Part shown: piece after piece, positions 25,501 to 36,059 of the stretch
How positions within the stretch are numbered: the stretch's first letter is position 1
How the letters are laid out: the number at the start of each line of letters is the position of its first letter
From: Kryptolebias marmoratus
Lineage: Eukaryota; Chordata; Actinopteri; Cyprinodontiformes; Rivulidae
Direction of reading: 5' to 3'
Assembly: GCF_001649575.2 (NCBI RefSeq)
Contig: NC_051432.1
Location: 21,022,133-21,086,132 of the forward strand
DNA length: 64,000 nt
Notes under the pieces: model-generated
What the model was told of the DNA's origin: nothing
What the model saw: the letters and a program-made list of their open reading frames with translations, nothing else
Database searches by the model: none
Translations under genes and position numbers: made by a program

Positions 25501-28500
25501 CAATGTGATTAAACTGCTTTATATTATTTATGCAACATGTGGCTGAAGGAATAATGTAACTACAAAAAACCACAACAATGTGAATGTTGTCTTTAATAAT
25601 AACCATTCCAGTCATTCAATTTTGTGTAAATGAATGATCACATTGTCTCTTGATAAACTTATCTGTTTGTTTTTCTAGTAAATTTTAAAAGGACTTTAGC
25701 AAAAGTAAGCATGTCATATATTTGCATATATTCAGATGTATTGTTTTATTGCAAGCTTCACTGATATTTAACTAAAATGGTTTTGATTTAAATCACTTGT
25801 CAATATTTATAAGATTTTATGTAGTTGTCTCTGCAGCTTTTCTCAAGATTGTATATTTTTTGTCTTGGTTCATAAGAAGAATACACAGTTTCAGTAAATT
25901 ACCTTCTCACATCACTACACATTTGACTATATGTTCAAACATTATCTTATTATGTTACTTTACATCAAAAGTAGGCCTTTCTGTAAAACAAAACAAACAA
26001 TGTTTTGATGGAGGATTTGATAAAAAGAGCAAAAGAGAATTTAAAGTAATCCACACTAAAAAATGTTAGTTCTCAATTGAGCCAAGATTGTAAAAAAAAA
26101 ACAACTTTTCTCTGTGCCAATTGTGAATAAAGACCCAACATGCTTCTTTAGAGCTTTGGTTGTCCTGAATGAACCTTGATCAAATCTGACCATCAATTAA
26201 GACTGAAAACCTTTTCACACACATGGTGCGCTTTGAATGAATCAAAGACAAATCAAGCCATAAACAGACTTTCAAATTTATTGCTTCTCATTTTGGAGAC
26301 AGCGCAGAACTCTGATTGGTAGATGGTTCTTTGTGTGTGACCAGTTTTTTTTTTATGTTTTTGGATCTTGGAAAACATTCTAATTTTCTTAAAAATTGGC
26401 TTCTTAAAAAGGTGTTTAGCTGTTTTTAAATCTAATTTTTGTGTGAAGTTTCTAATCTCTGAGGATTTTCCTAACTTCATCTGTTAAATTCTGATATTTT
26501 AGAACATAAAAGGAGCTAAAAATAACATCAAAAACAAGTTTGTGGAGTTTCACGCATGATGATTTTATAACAGTGACTTCCTACTTAAACGTTCAGTATT
26601 ATCTGACTGGTTACATGGCAGAAATGAACTCTTCTTGAGTCAAAATACCCTTGTTCTTATCCAGTCTTTCATCTTTTTATCCCTCCCTGTTTGCTGTCCT
26701 CTCTTCTGTCCATGGCCTGGGGTCAGATCTCTTTGGGGAGAGTTAGCCCTCAGTCAGACAAGACCATCATTGACCTCTCACTGTTCATCTTCTCAATATC
26801 CATTACATATATTTTGATGTATTTACTTATCCTTCCATCTGAGAAAAGGGAAAAGTGGACTGGAGAAGAACCCAAAGCCTTTTTTAGACTCGGGGGCATG
26901 GGAAAGGATTTTATTTGAATCGATTGTTTAGGTTGGGTTGGGAAAAAAGGAGAGCTTGCAGTTTAAATTAGGCTTGGGGCAAGTCCTCGGATACAGTCCC
27001 AGATAAAATTATTTTAAGAGAACACTGACTCACCCGCTAAAACTCAACAGCTGCAAATCATTAAAATTTAAATATACAGATTTTACACTTTTAAATGTCA
27101 CCTATAAAGGGACAGACATTTTTCCAGCCTTGATTCAGGCGAACTGATCCTTGCTGTTAAATTCTTAAATTGGTCTTTGAGGTGTAAAATAGCTTCTGTT
27201 TAAAATGGATCATGAGAACCAGTGCTGAAATTTTAAGAGCACTTTCTTCCTTTGTTCTTCAAACCTTTTCCTTCATCTTAACTTTTTTACATATTATAAT
27301 AGTTTTTTTCTCTTTTTTTTCCCCTTCAGAGCATATAGTTGGGCGTCTAAAGTCACCAATTCTAACACTTTTTGTGCCTCTAATATTTGGAAATATCCTG
27401 CTTTGTGAATGAGTCAAATTACTGAGACGTATGCCACTTATGGAGCTCAGAATTTTAGGTCTTCTTAATTTTAGTTTGAAGTAGTTTTTAATTTATTCCA
27501 CATAGGAAGTGAAAGTTCAAACAATTTTCCGAACTGCAACTTGTTTGATTTTGCTAAACAAATTATCACACTTTTATTAAACTTCCTAAAGTAGTCATGC
27601 AATTGTTTTGTTGTAAAACATTGTTTTCTCTTTGCTGAATCCTCATGCACATTTTGTTTTGAAGCTTTTGTAAAGTGTTAAGCTTAATATGATGAATTCC
27701 TAAAAGATTGGGCTTAGTTGGGATTGCATAACACTCACTTCAGTAGAGTGCTGTATTGAGACTAAAGTGCATTGCAAACATGTTTAACAAAAATAATACA
27801 CTGCTCTGAACCTTCAAATGAGAAAAGTGCACTCAATGTAACTCATTAAATGGAGGATCAGATTCTAAGACAGAAATAGCAGCTCTGAATGAGTCTCTTT
27901 GAAGAAAACAAGACAAAACCAGACTGGCTTTCAGCAAGTTTTCATGTACGCAGAAGGAGAAGCTTATGTAAGATGGCAAACTATGTCACCTACCACAAAC
28001 AACTAACAGATGAGGCCCACTACTGTCTAAACATTTGAACATTATTAACATTTAAATTTGGACAAAGTGTTTTTGAACTGTGTTGTTGAAAACAGTTTAT
28101 TACTGTATAGTTGCTTGCTGATTTTTTATTTATTTATTTTTTATGCATAGAGACCATTTGTCAGCTTATTGTCAGTAAGAAAATAATATAATGTTCTGTT
28201 GGTTTAAAGCATCCATCCTTTGTGTTTTTCATACAACTGTGATACAGATTGTAGTTTAAACTTCTTTTACTGCTGCTTCTGCTTTCTTTAACATATGTCC
28301 TGAAATGTTGAAAATCTGTTGTCTTGTAATGCTGACTAGTACTTATTCAACATACTGACAGCTATCAAATGCTGGATTTTGTTACAAGCAGGGTGAGCCA
28401 AAAGCTTTAAGCCTCTTCAAAAAGTTCTGGCTTTAAGATATGATGTCCTTTGAATCTTGGATGCACTTTCCTTTTCCCTGTTACAAAAAGGACAATTAGT

Positions 28501-29369
28501 CCTGCCCTGTTTCATCTCATATTGACTGGACACACAGGGAAATCATTGAGAACAAAGGGAGTGAGGGAAAGCATGCCAAATAAAAGTAAGCTTGGTTATG
28601 GGAACAATCCATAGTGTATCTAAAGTCAGTGTGTGTTTCTCTGTGTTACTTTGTCATTTCATAAAAAAGTAAGCAGTGCATTTTCATCAAAAAAATATGA
28701 CACTTGAAATAAGTGTCACAAATTTCAAAGAGACAATCTGATGTGATAATAACAGGGCTAGTGGAAATGTACTGATCCAAGTTCTCATTTCATATTAGTT
28801 ACCAATATAGATTATTTAAGAAAATGGACATATAGAGAGGTGTGCCATTTGCTGGAATTGGTGCCACTTTGAAGTTCAGAGTAGCAATATTTGGTAATCA
28901 CAGTATTTACCTTTCAGAGCTAGTTTTGCTATATTTTTATATCCAGGAAACATGCTCCCTGACAAACTCTCAAGCAGACTCCCTGAAAAGAAGTGAATGC
29001 AGCTCCATCCATGGTGGAGGCGTCTGGCTTTGACGCAACAAAACTACCAAAAATTAAAATGTGAAAAGTGAATCATAGGTAAAACATCTGAAGTTGTTCC
29101 CTGAGGGCACAAACTTAATTTTAAGTACTTTGATTATCAATTTATTTTCTCTGAATATTTCTGCAGACAATTTCAGCCAGTAAGCAGCAACAGATTTAAA
29201 AGTGGATAGCAGAAGTCAGACACACAGTCCAACCCATCGACTACCATCTTACGATAGAAAAAGAAAAAACAACTCCAGAATGTCACAGTCCAAATTTTTA
29301 GGTCAGTTATCACCAATAACCAGTAGTTAATAATTTGCTAAATTCTAAATTGTTAGCCTACGGGCATTT

Positions 29370-29760
29370 TAAATTCTGAATGAACCGAGGCAACATGAGG
29401 GACTGAAGCCATCGCTGTTGCACCGTTGAGCCGCCAAGCGAGGTGTAACAGTCAACAGGTAAGCCGGCTTTGCAGCTCAAGGATGTGACGTACAGATGAT
29501 GTATGGCCCAAAAGGTACTTTAACAACCGCGACCACCTGGCAGCAGGATTTCAAAGCCTAAATAACAATAAACAGATTCAATGCCAAGGAAGAAGGTTGA
29601 CGATGAAGCACAGCAAGTTTGGTTAAGCAGAAAGAGGATCACTAAACTGAGTGAACTCATCATTTTTCGAAAACGGTAAACAGCGTAGCGCTCCAACACA
29701 GCTCAGTTCCGTTAAATGCCTTTTTTTGGTCCCGCAAAGCTTGTTTTATTTATAAAATCT
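29370..29760 (+). promoter_or_regulatory. Intronic CpG-rich island with splice donor and 32-codon ORF
   Basis: About 390 bases here carry roughly 18 CpG dinucleotides, in an intron that is otherwise AT-rich and CpG-poor. Inside is a strong donor, CAACAG|GTAAGC (GT at 29459). A short ORF starts at the ATG at 29581 (MPRKKVDDEAQQ..., 32 codons, stop at 29677-29679). Its last codons overlap a weaker donor-like AACG|GTAAAC. The layout resembles a promoter-associated first exon, for an alternative sgcz transcript or for a nested gene. Equally, it could be a fairly young insertion that has not yet lost its CpGs. No protein family was recognised. Confidence 0.35.
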
Positions 29761-30093
29761 CACATCATGGGCCGGCATGGGCTCACTTAGTGACTTTTGA
29801 ACAGACAGTTTAAAAACAAACTGTTCTTTGTGGCAATTTTTAAAAACCGTTTTGTTAAAGTGCCTAAAGACTGAATTTAGAGTGAAAGTTGTCAACTACT
29901 TCAGGATATTAATATTGTATTTAATTGTAGTGAAACCATAGGTTTATAAATAATGTCACACAGCAATCATGTTCTGTTTGTCTACTGGTCCAGGATTTAT
30001 ATTGTCATGTGATTATTATACAGGAAAATCCTACACATCAGTATTAGTAGCACAATAATAAGAGAGAGAGAACAGGATGAGATGACAAGCTAA

Positions 30094-30123
30094 TCTGTCT
30101 GTCTGTCTGTCTGTCTGTCTGTC
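30094..30123. repeat. (CTGT)n microsatellite
   Basis: About seven CTGT units followed by two imperfect ones, in the long intron. Confidence 0.9.
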
Positions 30124-33100
30124 CATCTGTCCGTCCCTGAAGCATTGATATAGTGGGTGAATTATAGTGCTTTTATTTATCATCATTCTTTGAGCTGTTT
30201 AGAGGACATTAGTTTATTCTATGCACAGAAAATAACCTGAGTGGTAGTGTAGAATGGGTTCTACGTAGTAATCAGTGTACTATTAGAGTGCTTAGTGCTT
30301 TCTAGAAATAATTAGTGTACTGCAACAGTGTGTTGTGGGTATGGCCTTTGTTTGCCTGAGAGAACTGCTGTTGTTCTGTCACTGTGTTTTTCTTTGCAGA
30401 TTGTTGTTTATCTTTGTTTATCACCTGCTGTTTATCATTAGTTGTTGTAGCTGTCTTGAGGGGGATATGTCTAAGCAACAACAATGAGTAAATATTCAAC
30501 AGTCTTGCCATATTGCCACACATCTGTTACCATTATGACTCATATTTACACACACACTGAACAAGTGTGCGATTGTGTGTGTGTGTGTTTGGTACGTGTT
30601 GACTGCAAAGATAAACAGCTGCTAATATCAGATTTATTTTGACAAACCCAAATGTTCCTCTTTGGATGAAGATGATTAGAAAAGCCTTGAGGGGGTTTTT
30701 TGGCGAGAAAGCAGCATCACAGCAAATAAATAATACAAGAATAACAAACCAATAACAAAAACAAAAACTTCAGACAAAAATACATAAAGATGGTTATGGA
30801 TTCAAATACATAAAGAGCATAAACACTCATGCCTTGTTTTTAAAATTTGAAACCTGCTGCATTTTTGTATGAAAAACATCTGAAGTGTGCTAAAAATGCT
30901 GAGAATTCAAGGCATTTAATTTACCAAAGTGATAAAGAATTGCCTTGGCACTCAGAAAGATTATCACTCTCAAGGGAGGAAAGTTAGCCACAAAAATAAG
31001 AATAGTTTGCAGAACTTGTTATTGCTAATAAATTGTTATACTACTGTGGGCAATTTAGTAATAACTAAATCATACCTAAAACACTCCCATCTGTTTAACT
31101 GGAGTTTTACGGGCAGTAAATATTTGGATCAAGATTTTTGTCTTCAAATGTTTTCATTTTTAACATGCTTAATCACATAAATTCAAAATATGTACATTTT
31201 ATTCACATTTTAAGTGCAAATATTTGAACTTAAAAGACATTTGTAACAAGCAGAGCAACTCCTGAAATAGTGTTTTTCTATTTTTGGTGTTGATTGGTAA
31301 ATTGGTGGGCTTGTGATTCTGACATGGGATGTTTGTGCAAATGCCTGAATCTGGATTTTCAGAAGCTCTGAAGACACTTACATCAAAAGATTTATTTATC
31401 ATATGAACTCTTTTTGTGAAGACCGTAAAAACAGTCACATAGGAAGGCAATGACAGAGATGGGAATGTATTGTATTTTTTCCATCACTACACCCCTGTTT
31501 GTATTTTTTAGACTAGAAAAAGAGTGAGCACAGCGAGAATCCACTCAGGAGGTAAGGCACAATGAGGAGGGATGAGAGAAACACTGATAGGATGACTGTA
31601 GGAGGGCGGGAAATGAGGCAGAGAAATAAGGAGAAACACAAGAGTTGATCTTATCATTGTTGTCCCTGAAAAAGCTTTCGTCTTACCCTTTCAAAGCACT
31701 CTTTTTTTCTTTTTCTTTTCCTTTTGTCTCACTTCTCAAGCATTTTGTTTCTCATTTCTCCTCTTTCTGTCCACTAGAGGGAGGGATGAAGTGCAAGTAT
31801 CTATTTCTTTTTCTTCACTTTCCTTCGGTCGTTCTCGCACACTGCCAGTACAAGTACATGGTTCAGGAATGTTCATTCTCTCACTCTCTCTCGGGCCATC
31901 ATGGATTTTTCAGCATTCAATATTTCACTAAACATTATATCTTGTCTCTGCATATTTGAATCTAGTCTATCTCTCCCTGTATTTGCAACTGTTAAAGCCA
32001 GACACAGCTCCTTGAAATGTTTTTCACTGGTGTAGAAAATAAGTCACCCTAAAACAAAGATTGTCTTCACTTTTTAAATGTGTGCCTCTACTCACCTGCC
32101 CTTCAAGAAAATATTTTTGTTATGTGCATGTTTGACCTTTACTGAACAGCATTAAAATGCCTTTTTGGCCCAAACAGCAGTTGCTAAGTTTTTTTTTAAT
32201 TCATTAAATGTGGGATCCTACAAATGCCCAAAATTATAACAGGTTTATCTTATTGGAGATCTGCTTTTGACATAAGGCACAAGGACACTGCATAAATGTT
32301 TGCGATATAATAAAAGATTTATGGAGGAAAAATATCCTGTAGAAGACCTGGAATTGTGCTTAATACAACATTTCAAATTTTCTTCTATTTTTTCCCAGTT
32401 TTTGAGTTATATAATCCAGGATTTAAATAAACAGCAAATGATCGCACTCTACTGTACTTAGTGTAGCCAAGAAAATACAAAAAGGCACACTTAATGCCAC
32501 CTGCTTTGTTCTTGATATAAAGACTGACTGTGGTTGACACAATGACTGCAGCATATTACTGTGTGATTTTAAAACTGTGTGAGCTCTATGATATAACATC
32601 TTGACAGAAACCTGTGTCACATTATACAGTGTGTGATTGGTTGACTAATGATGATGAGTCCTAAAGAGACTGAACTTGTGCTACCTAAGTACCCACTAGT
32701 GCACTGGTTAACCATCATCCACTCCAGTTTCCACAGAGGTTATCCTCTGGCCTGTTCTATTTAACTTGTAAATAGATGTTTAAAAACTTTTTCTAGAAGA
32801 ATTCTGGGTACAACCAGTGGTATTTGTACCATGGTTTGAGAACCATGGATTGTACACATTTCATATTAAAACATTTGCTGCGGAATTGCATGTCGCAAAG
32901 ATCCAAAAAAGACATCAGTCCAAAAATAATCAAAAATTAAGGATTAATTCCGTTTTGGTGAGTTCAGCTATCAACAAATTTTATATCAGCTTGATCCCAG
33001 TATCTTGGCTGTTTTATTTACTTGTGAAATCAGTACTGTGTATTTGTGCCAATCTCATCCTTATCATGCATCTCAACAGGAATGAATAAACATAACAGCA

Positions 33101-33259
33101 TGGCATTGGCAAGACTCGGTGAACAACAAAAACTTCATCATAATGATAATTTATGTAGCGAGAGACTGTAAAATAATTTATAAGTTCAAGTTCCAACAGC
33201 ATTTCATTAAATATTAGTTCAAAATTTTTCCAGGGCCCTTAACACCACTATTATTTTCC

Positions 33260-33905
33260 TTTTCAGCCATTTAGATGTAAATTTGCTGCTTTGTTTAAAA
33301 TATTTTTTTCTTGCAAGACCCAGGTCGGCCACTTGGTCTCACATTTGACTTTACTATACTTTGGTAAACAGAGGAGCTCTGGTTTGAGTCTGTGACTGCA
33401 AGGTGCCTTTAGATCTCGTGGGTGCAAAATAAGCCTAAATTGTCCAAATCCATTATTGATTCTGTCATGGTGTGTTTGATGTGGTGCTGGTCTTTACAAC
33501 TAAACAAAACCACTTGGATCTTGTCTTACCACAGAACATTGCTCTGCAATTTGTTTAGAGGCTGCTTTGTAAACCAAAGCTGTACAGCAATGTTCATTTT
33601 AGAGATAAGAGATTTTCTGTTGGCCATCCAAGCAGGCCATGTGTGTTTAACCTGTTTTTGATGTCATGAGCAATATCATTTACAGTGGTGCTAACTGATT
33701 CCATTTTTCAGAGCATATGACTGAGGTTTGGTCGTCCACTTCTGGGAAAATTGCTAAATGTTTTCCACTTGAGAATAATTTTCTCATCATAGAATGATGG
33801 ACTCCAAATTGTTTGAAAATCATCATCCTTTACCCTCTTCATACTGATGGGCAGCAGCAGTTGCTTCCCTTAGATTACTGTTTATATCACTTCTTCTTGG
33901 CACTG
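33260..33905 (-). pseudogene. Tc1-type transposase pseudogene (minus strand)
   Basis: The clearest part is at 33717-33820 on the minus strand. It reads KQFGVHHS, then IILKWKTFSNFPRSGRPN, which is the N-terminal DNA-binding region of Tc1 transposases (helix-turn-helix followed by the GRP linker). The start codon position reads GTG instead of ATG, followed by PRRSD. Several stops and frame changes interrupt the frame beyond 33717. Downstream matches (VLW, HLAVTDS, WLKRK) are scattered over frames. The final DDE region is decayed, so this is a dead copy. Confidence 0.7.
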
Positions 33906-33913
33906 TGTTAACA

Positions 33914-34588
33914 TACATTGCCTGGCAAAAGAAAAAAAAATGCCACCTGGATTTAACTAAGCAAATAGGTACGAGCCTTCTATTGGATAATTACTGCATA
34001 GGCGATTATGTTTCAGCTGGTAACAAGTTATTCAACCCCAACTGGTGCAATGAGTTGTTTCAAGGTAATAAGTAAGGCAGGTGAAGTGTTGCATCCATTG
34101 TGCCTAGTGTCTACTGTACGAGCCTGTGGGGGCAGAGCTATGATCTGGGGTTGCTGCAGTTGGTCAGGTTGAGGTTCAGCAACAGTATGTCCTCAAAAAT
34201 GAGGTCACCTGACTGCCGGAATATACTGAATGACCAGGTTATTCCATCAATGGATTTTTTTCTTCCCTGATGGCACGGGCGTATTCCAAGATGACAATGC
34301 CAGGATTCATCGGGCTCAGATAGTGACAGAGTGGTTCAGGGAGCATGAGACATCATTTTCACACATGGATTGGCCACCACAGAGTCCAGACCGTAACCCC
34401 ACTGAGAATCTTTGGGATGTGCTGGAGAAGGCTTTGCTCAGCGGTCAGACTCTACCATCATCAGTGCAAGATCTTGGTGAAAAATTAATGCAACACTTGA
34501 TGGAAATGAATCTTGTGACATTACAGAAGCTTATCAAGACAATGCCACAGTGAATGTGTGCCATAATCAAAACTGGACAGGTAGTGTA
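33914..34588 (+). mobile_element. Inner Tc1/mariner element with TA duplication, nested in the outer one
   Basis: The element begins after the TA at 33914 with CATTGCCTGGC and ends with GACAGGTAGTG before the TA at 34587. The two ends are inverted repeats matching at 8 of 11 bases, and the TA on each side is the usual Tc1/mariner target duplication. At 675 bases it is about half the usual length. The part that would encode the DNA-binding domain and first catalytic aspartate has been lost. Flanking sequence on both sides belongs to one older minus-strand transposon, so this is an insertion within a transposon. Confidence 0.75.
34125..34553 (+). pseudogene. Tc1/mariner transposase C-terminal remnant, DD36E-like spacing
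   Basis: The open part from 34230 encodes the C-terminal catalytic half of a Tc1/mariner transposase: [13 protein letters not shown], then [19 protein letters not shown], then a helical tail ending in MPQ. The catalytic Asp (QDDNA, codon at 34293) and Glu (NPTEN, codon at 34404) are separated by 36 residues. The usual Tc1 spacing is 34. A short upstream piece in the same frame (CGGRAMIWGCC, from 34125) is cut off by a stop and frame changes. The first catalytic Asp and the helix-turn-helix region are missing, so it cannot be active. Confidence 0.85.
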
Positions 34589-36014
34589 TTTCTGAATGTT
34601 GTAATGTTGTAAAGTCTAGATTAATTGTAGGACTTGCTGATGATCAGTTGATTCAGTTGATCTGGTTGATTTGATCAGAAGATCATGGGTACTAATTATC
34701 CATGCAGGACCAATACATATGAACTTTCTTTTTTGATTTTTTGGGGGCATGGGGTTAAAATTGTCTTTGTGTTTTGGCATAGTCTTTGTCAAAAATAAGC
34801 AGAAAATGTAAGTATTTTTGCTTATTTCTTATCTATTTACTTTTAATACTTGTATAAACCAGATGATTTATTTATTTTTTCTTGATGTGTAAAAGTTCAG
34901 AATTTGCAAAATATGTATTTACTTTTTAATTTTGTATCTGCATGCACAAACACAGAAACTTTTGTTTCATACTCTTTCTAAAGATATAAATGTCTAATGT
35001 ATCTTAACTGTCTTCTTAATTGTTTTATATTTCTTTAAAACATCTTAAGCACTTTCTTTTCATCTTTTTGTGTACACACTACCTCGTACTAACACACCCA
35101 GACACTGTCTCGAGCTCAAAAGTGGTAGAAAAGCCACCTTCAGGTCTCCAAAAGTCAAAAATGTCTCTTTTCTTGTCTTAAGACTTCACTCAACGCATCA
35201 GTCACCAGCACTTTTTAATATTTAAAAAGTTATTTCAAGTTTTTCTTGGACTGGATCAGGCGATGGCAACAGGGGGCACTGAGGCGAATGATGAATCATT
35301 TAGCGTGAAAAGGTTAAAAGTTTGCATCCTAAATGGCAGGATAGCGATAAGGTGGTGTGGCCTTCAGCACTTCTGAAGAAGAAAAGGGCAAGATGAATGT
35401 CAACCAAGTCATCCTGGAAATATAAATCACACTAAAAACCCCAAACTTGAAAAAAATCTTTTTACAACTTCCAGCTCTACATAGAAAAAAGTCAATCTCA
35501 CAACTCACTGGTGTTTAGCCAGATTATTTGATCACATCTATGTACCTTTTGCATAAACATGCTTGAAAAAAATCTCAGTGGATTTGTGATATATTTCTGA
35601 CTTGACCCAGCTGGCCCTGATTTTTTTCCTTAGAGTTACAAGATCAATCATCTTTTACAGGCCAGACCTAGAATCTAATCGGGTTGTTACGTTTTGTGGA
35701 AAAGAAAACAAATTCATTGACAAAGTTCTTGTGAAAATGACAAAATGCTAAACTAAAAAGACAGTCTGTTTCATTTCTGTTCTTAGTTGTTTTATTCTGA
35801 ATTGCTTACGCCTCAACCCTGCCACCCCTCACCTCCCTTCGTTTTGTCCAGAAATGTATTAAGATAAAAAGCATTTCATGTTGATGTATTCCCTTCCTAC
35901 TTATCTTGTCAGGGTGGACAAATATGGACGCCGTATGAAATGGCCTTGTCGCAACTGAAGGTCAAAATGGATCTATGAGCGAGAGGAGAGAGCTGGGGAT
36001 TATTGGCATAAGAG

Positions 36015-36019
<5 letters not shown>

Positions 36020-36057
<38 letters not shown>
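36020..36057. repeat. (GT)19 microsatellite
   Basis: An uninterrupted run of about 19 TG dinucleotides, the longest simple repeat in the window. It lies in the long intron and is likely to vary in length between individuals. Long alternating purine-pyrimidine runs can adopt Z-DNA. Confidence 0.95.

Positions 36058-36059
<2 letters not shown>

Larger units (their letters stand above)
33240..34890 (-). mobile_element. Tc1/mariner-type transposon relic (outer element, interrupted)
   Basis: The minus strand from about 33905 down to 33260 encodes a broken Tc1-type transposase: the start context (xPRRSD), an N-terminal helix-turn-helix region and later a WLK(R/K)K-like block. After a 675-base interruption by a second transposon, the upstream non-coding part of the same element resumes at 34589. 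There, GACTTGCTGATGATCAGTTG and later AAACCAGATGATTTATTTAT fit the 5' flank I recall for this abundant fish element. Outer ends and terminal inverted repeats were not resolved, so the limits are soft. The element is inactive. Confidence 0.7.

Noticed and set aside
30094..30123. Direct repeats considered as a CRISPR-like array
   Set aside because: They are tetranucleotide CTGT units without spacers, a microsatellite in a vertebrate genome.
31645..31959. 104-codon open frame rich in Phe, Leu and Ser
   Set aside because: It reflects pyrimidine-rich DNA. The apparent hydrophobic segments follow from TTT, CTT and TCT codons rather than a designed membrane protein.
34661..34690. GATCAGAAGATCAT resembling the miR-383 seed region (AGATCAGAAGGTGAT)
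   Set aside because: Only part of the seed matches, it lies inside a Tc1 relic, and there is no hairpin with the mature sequence.
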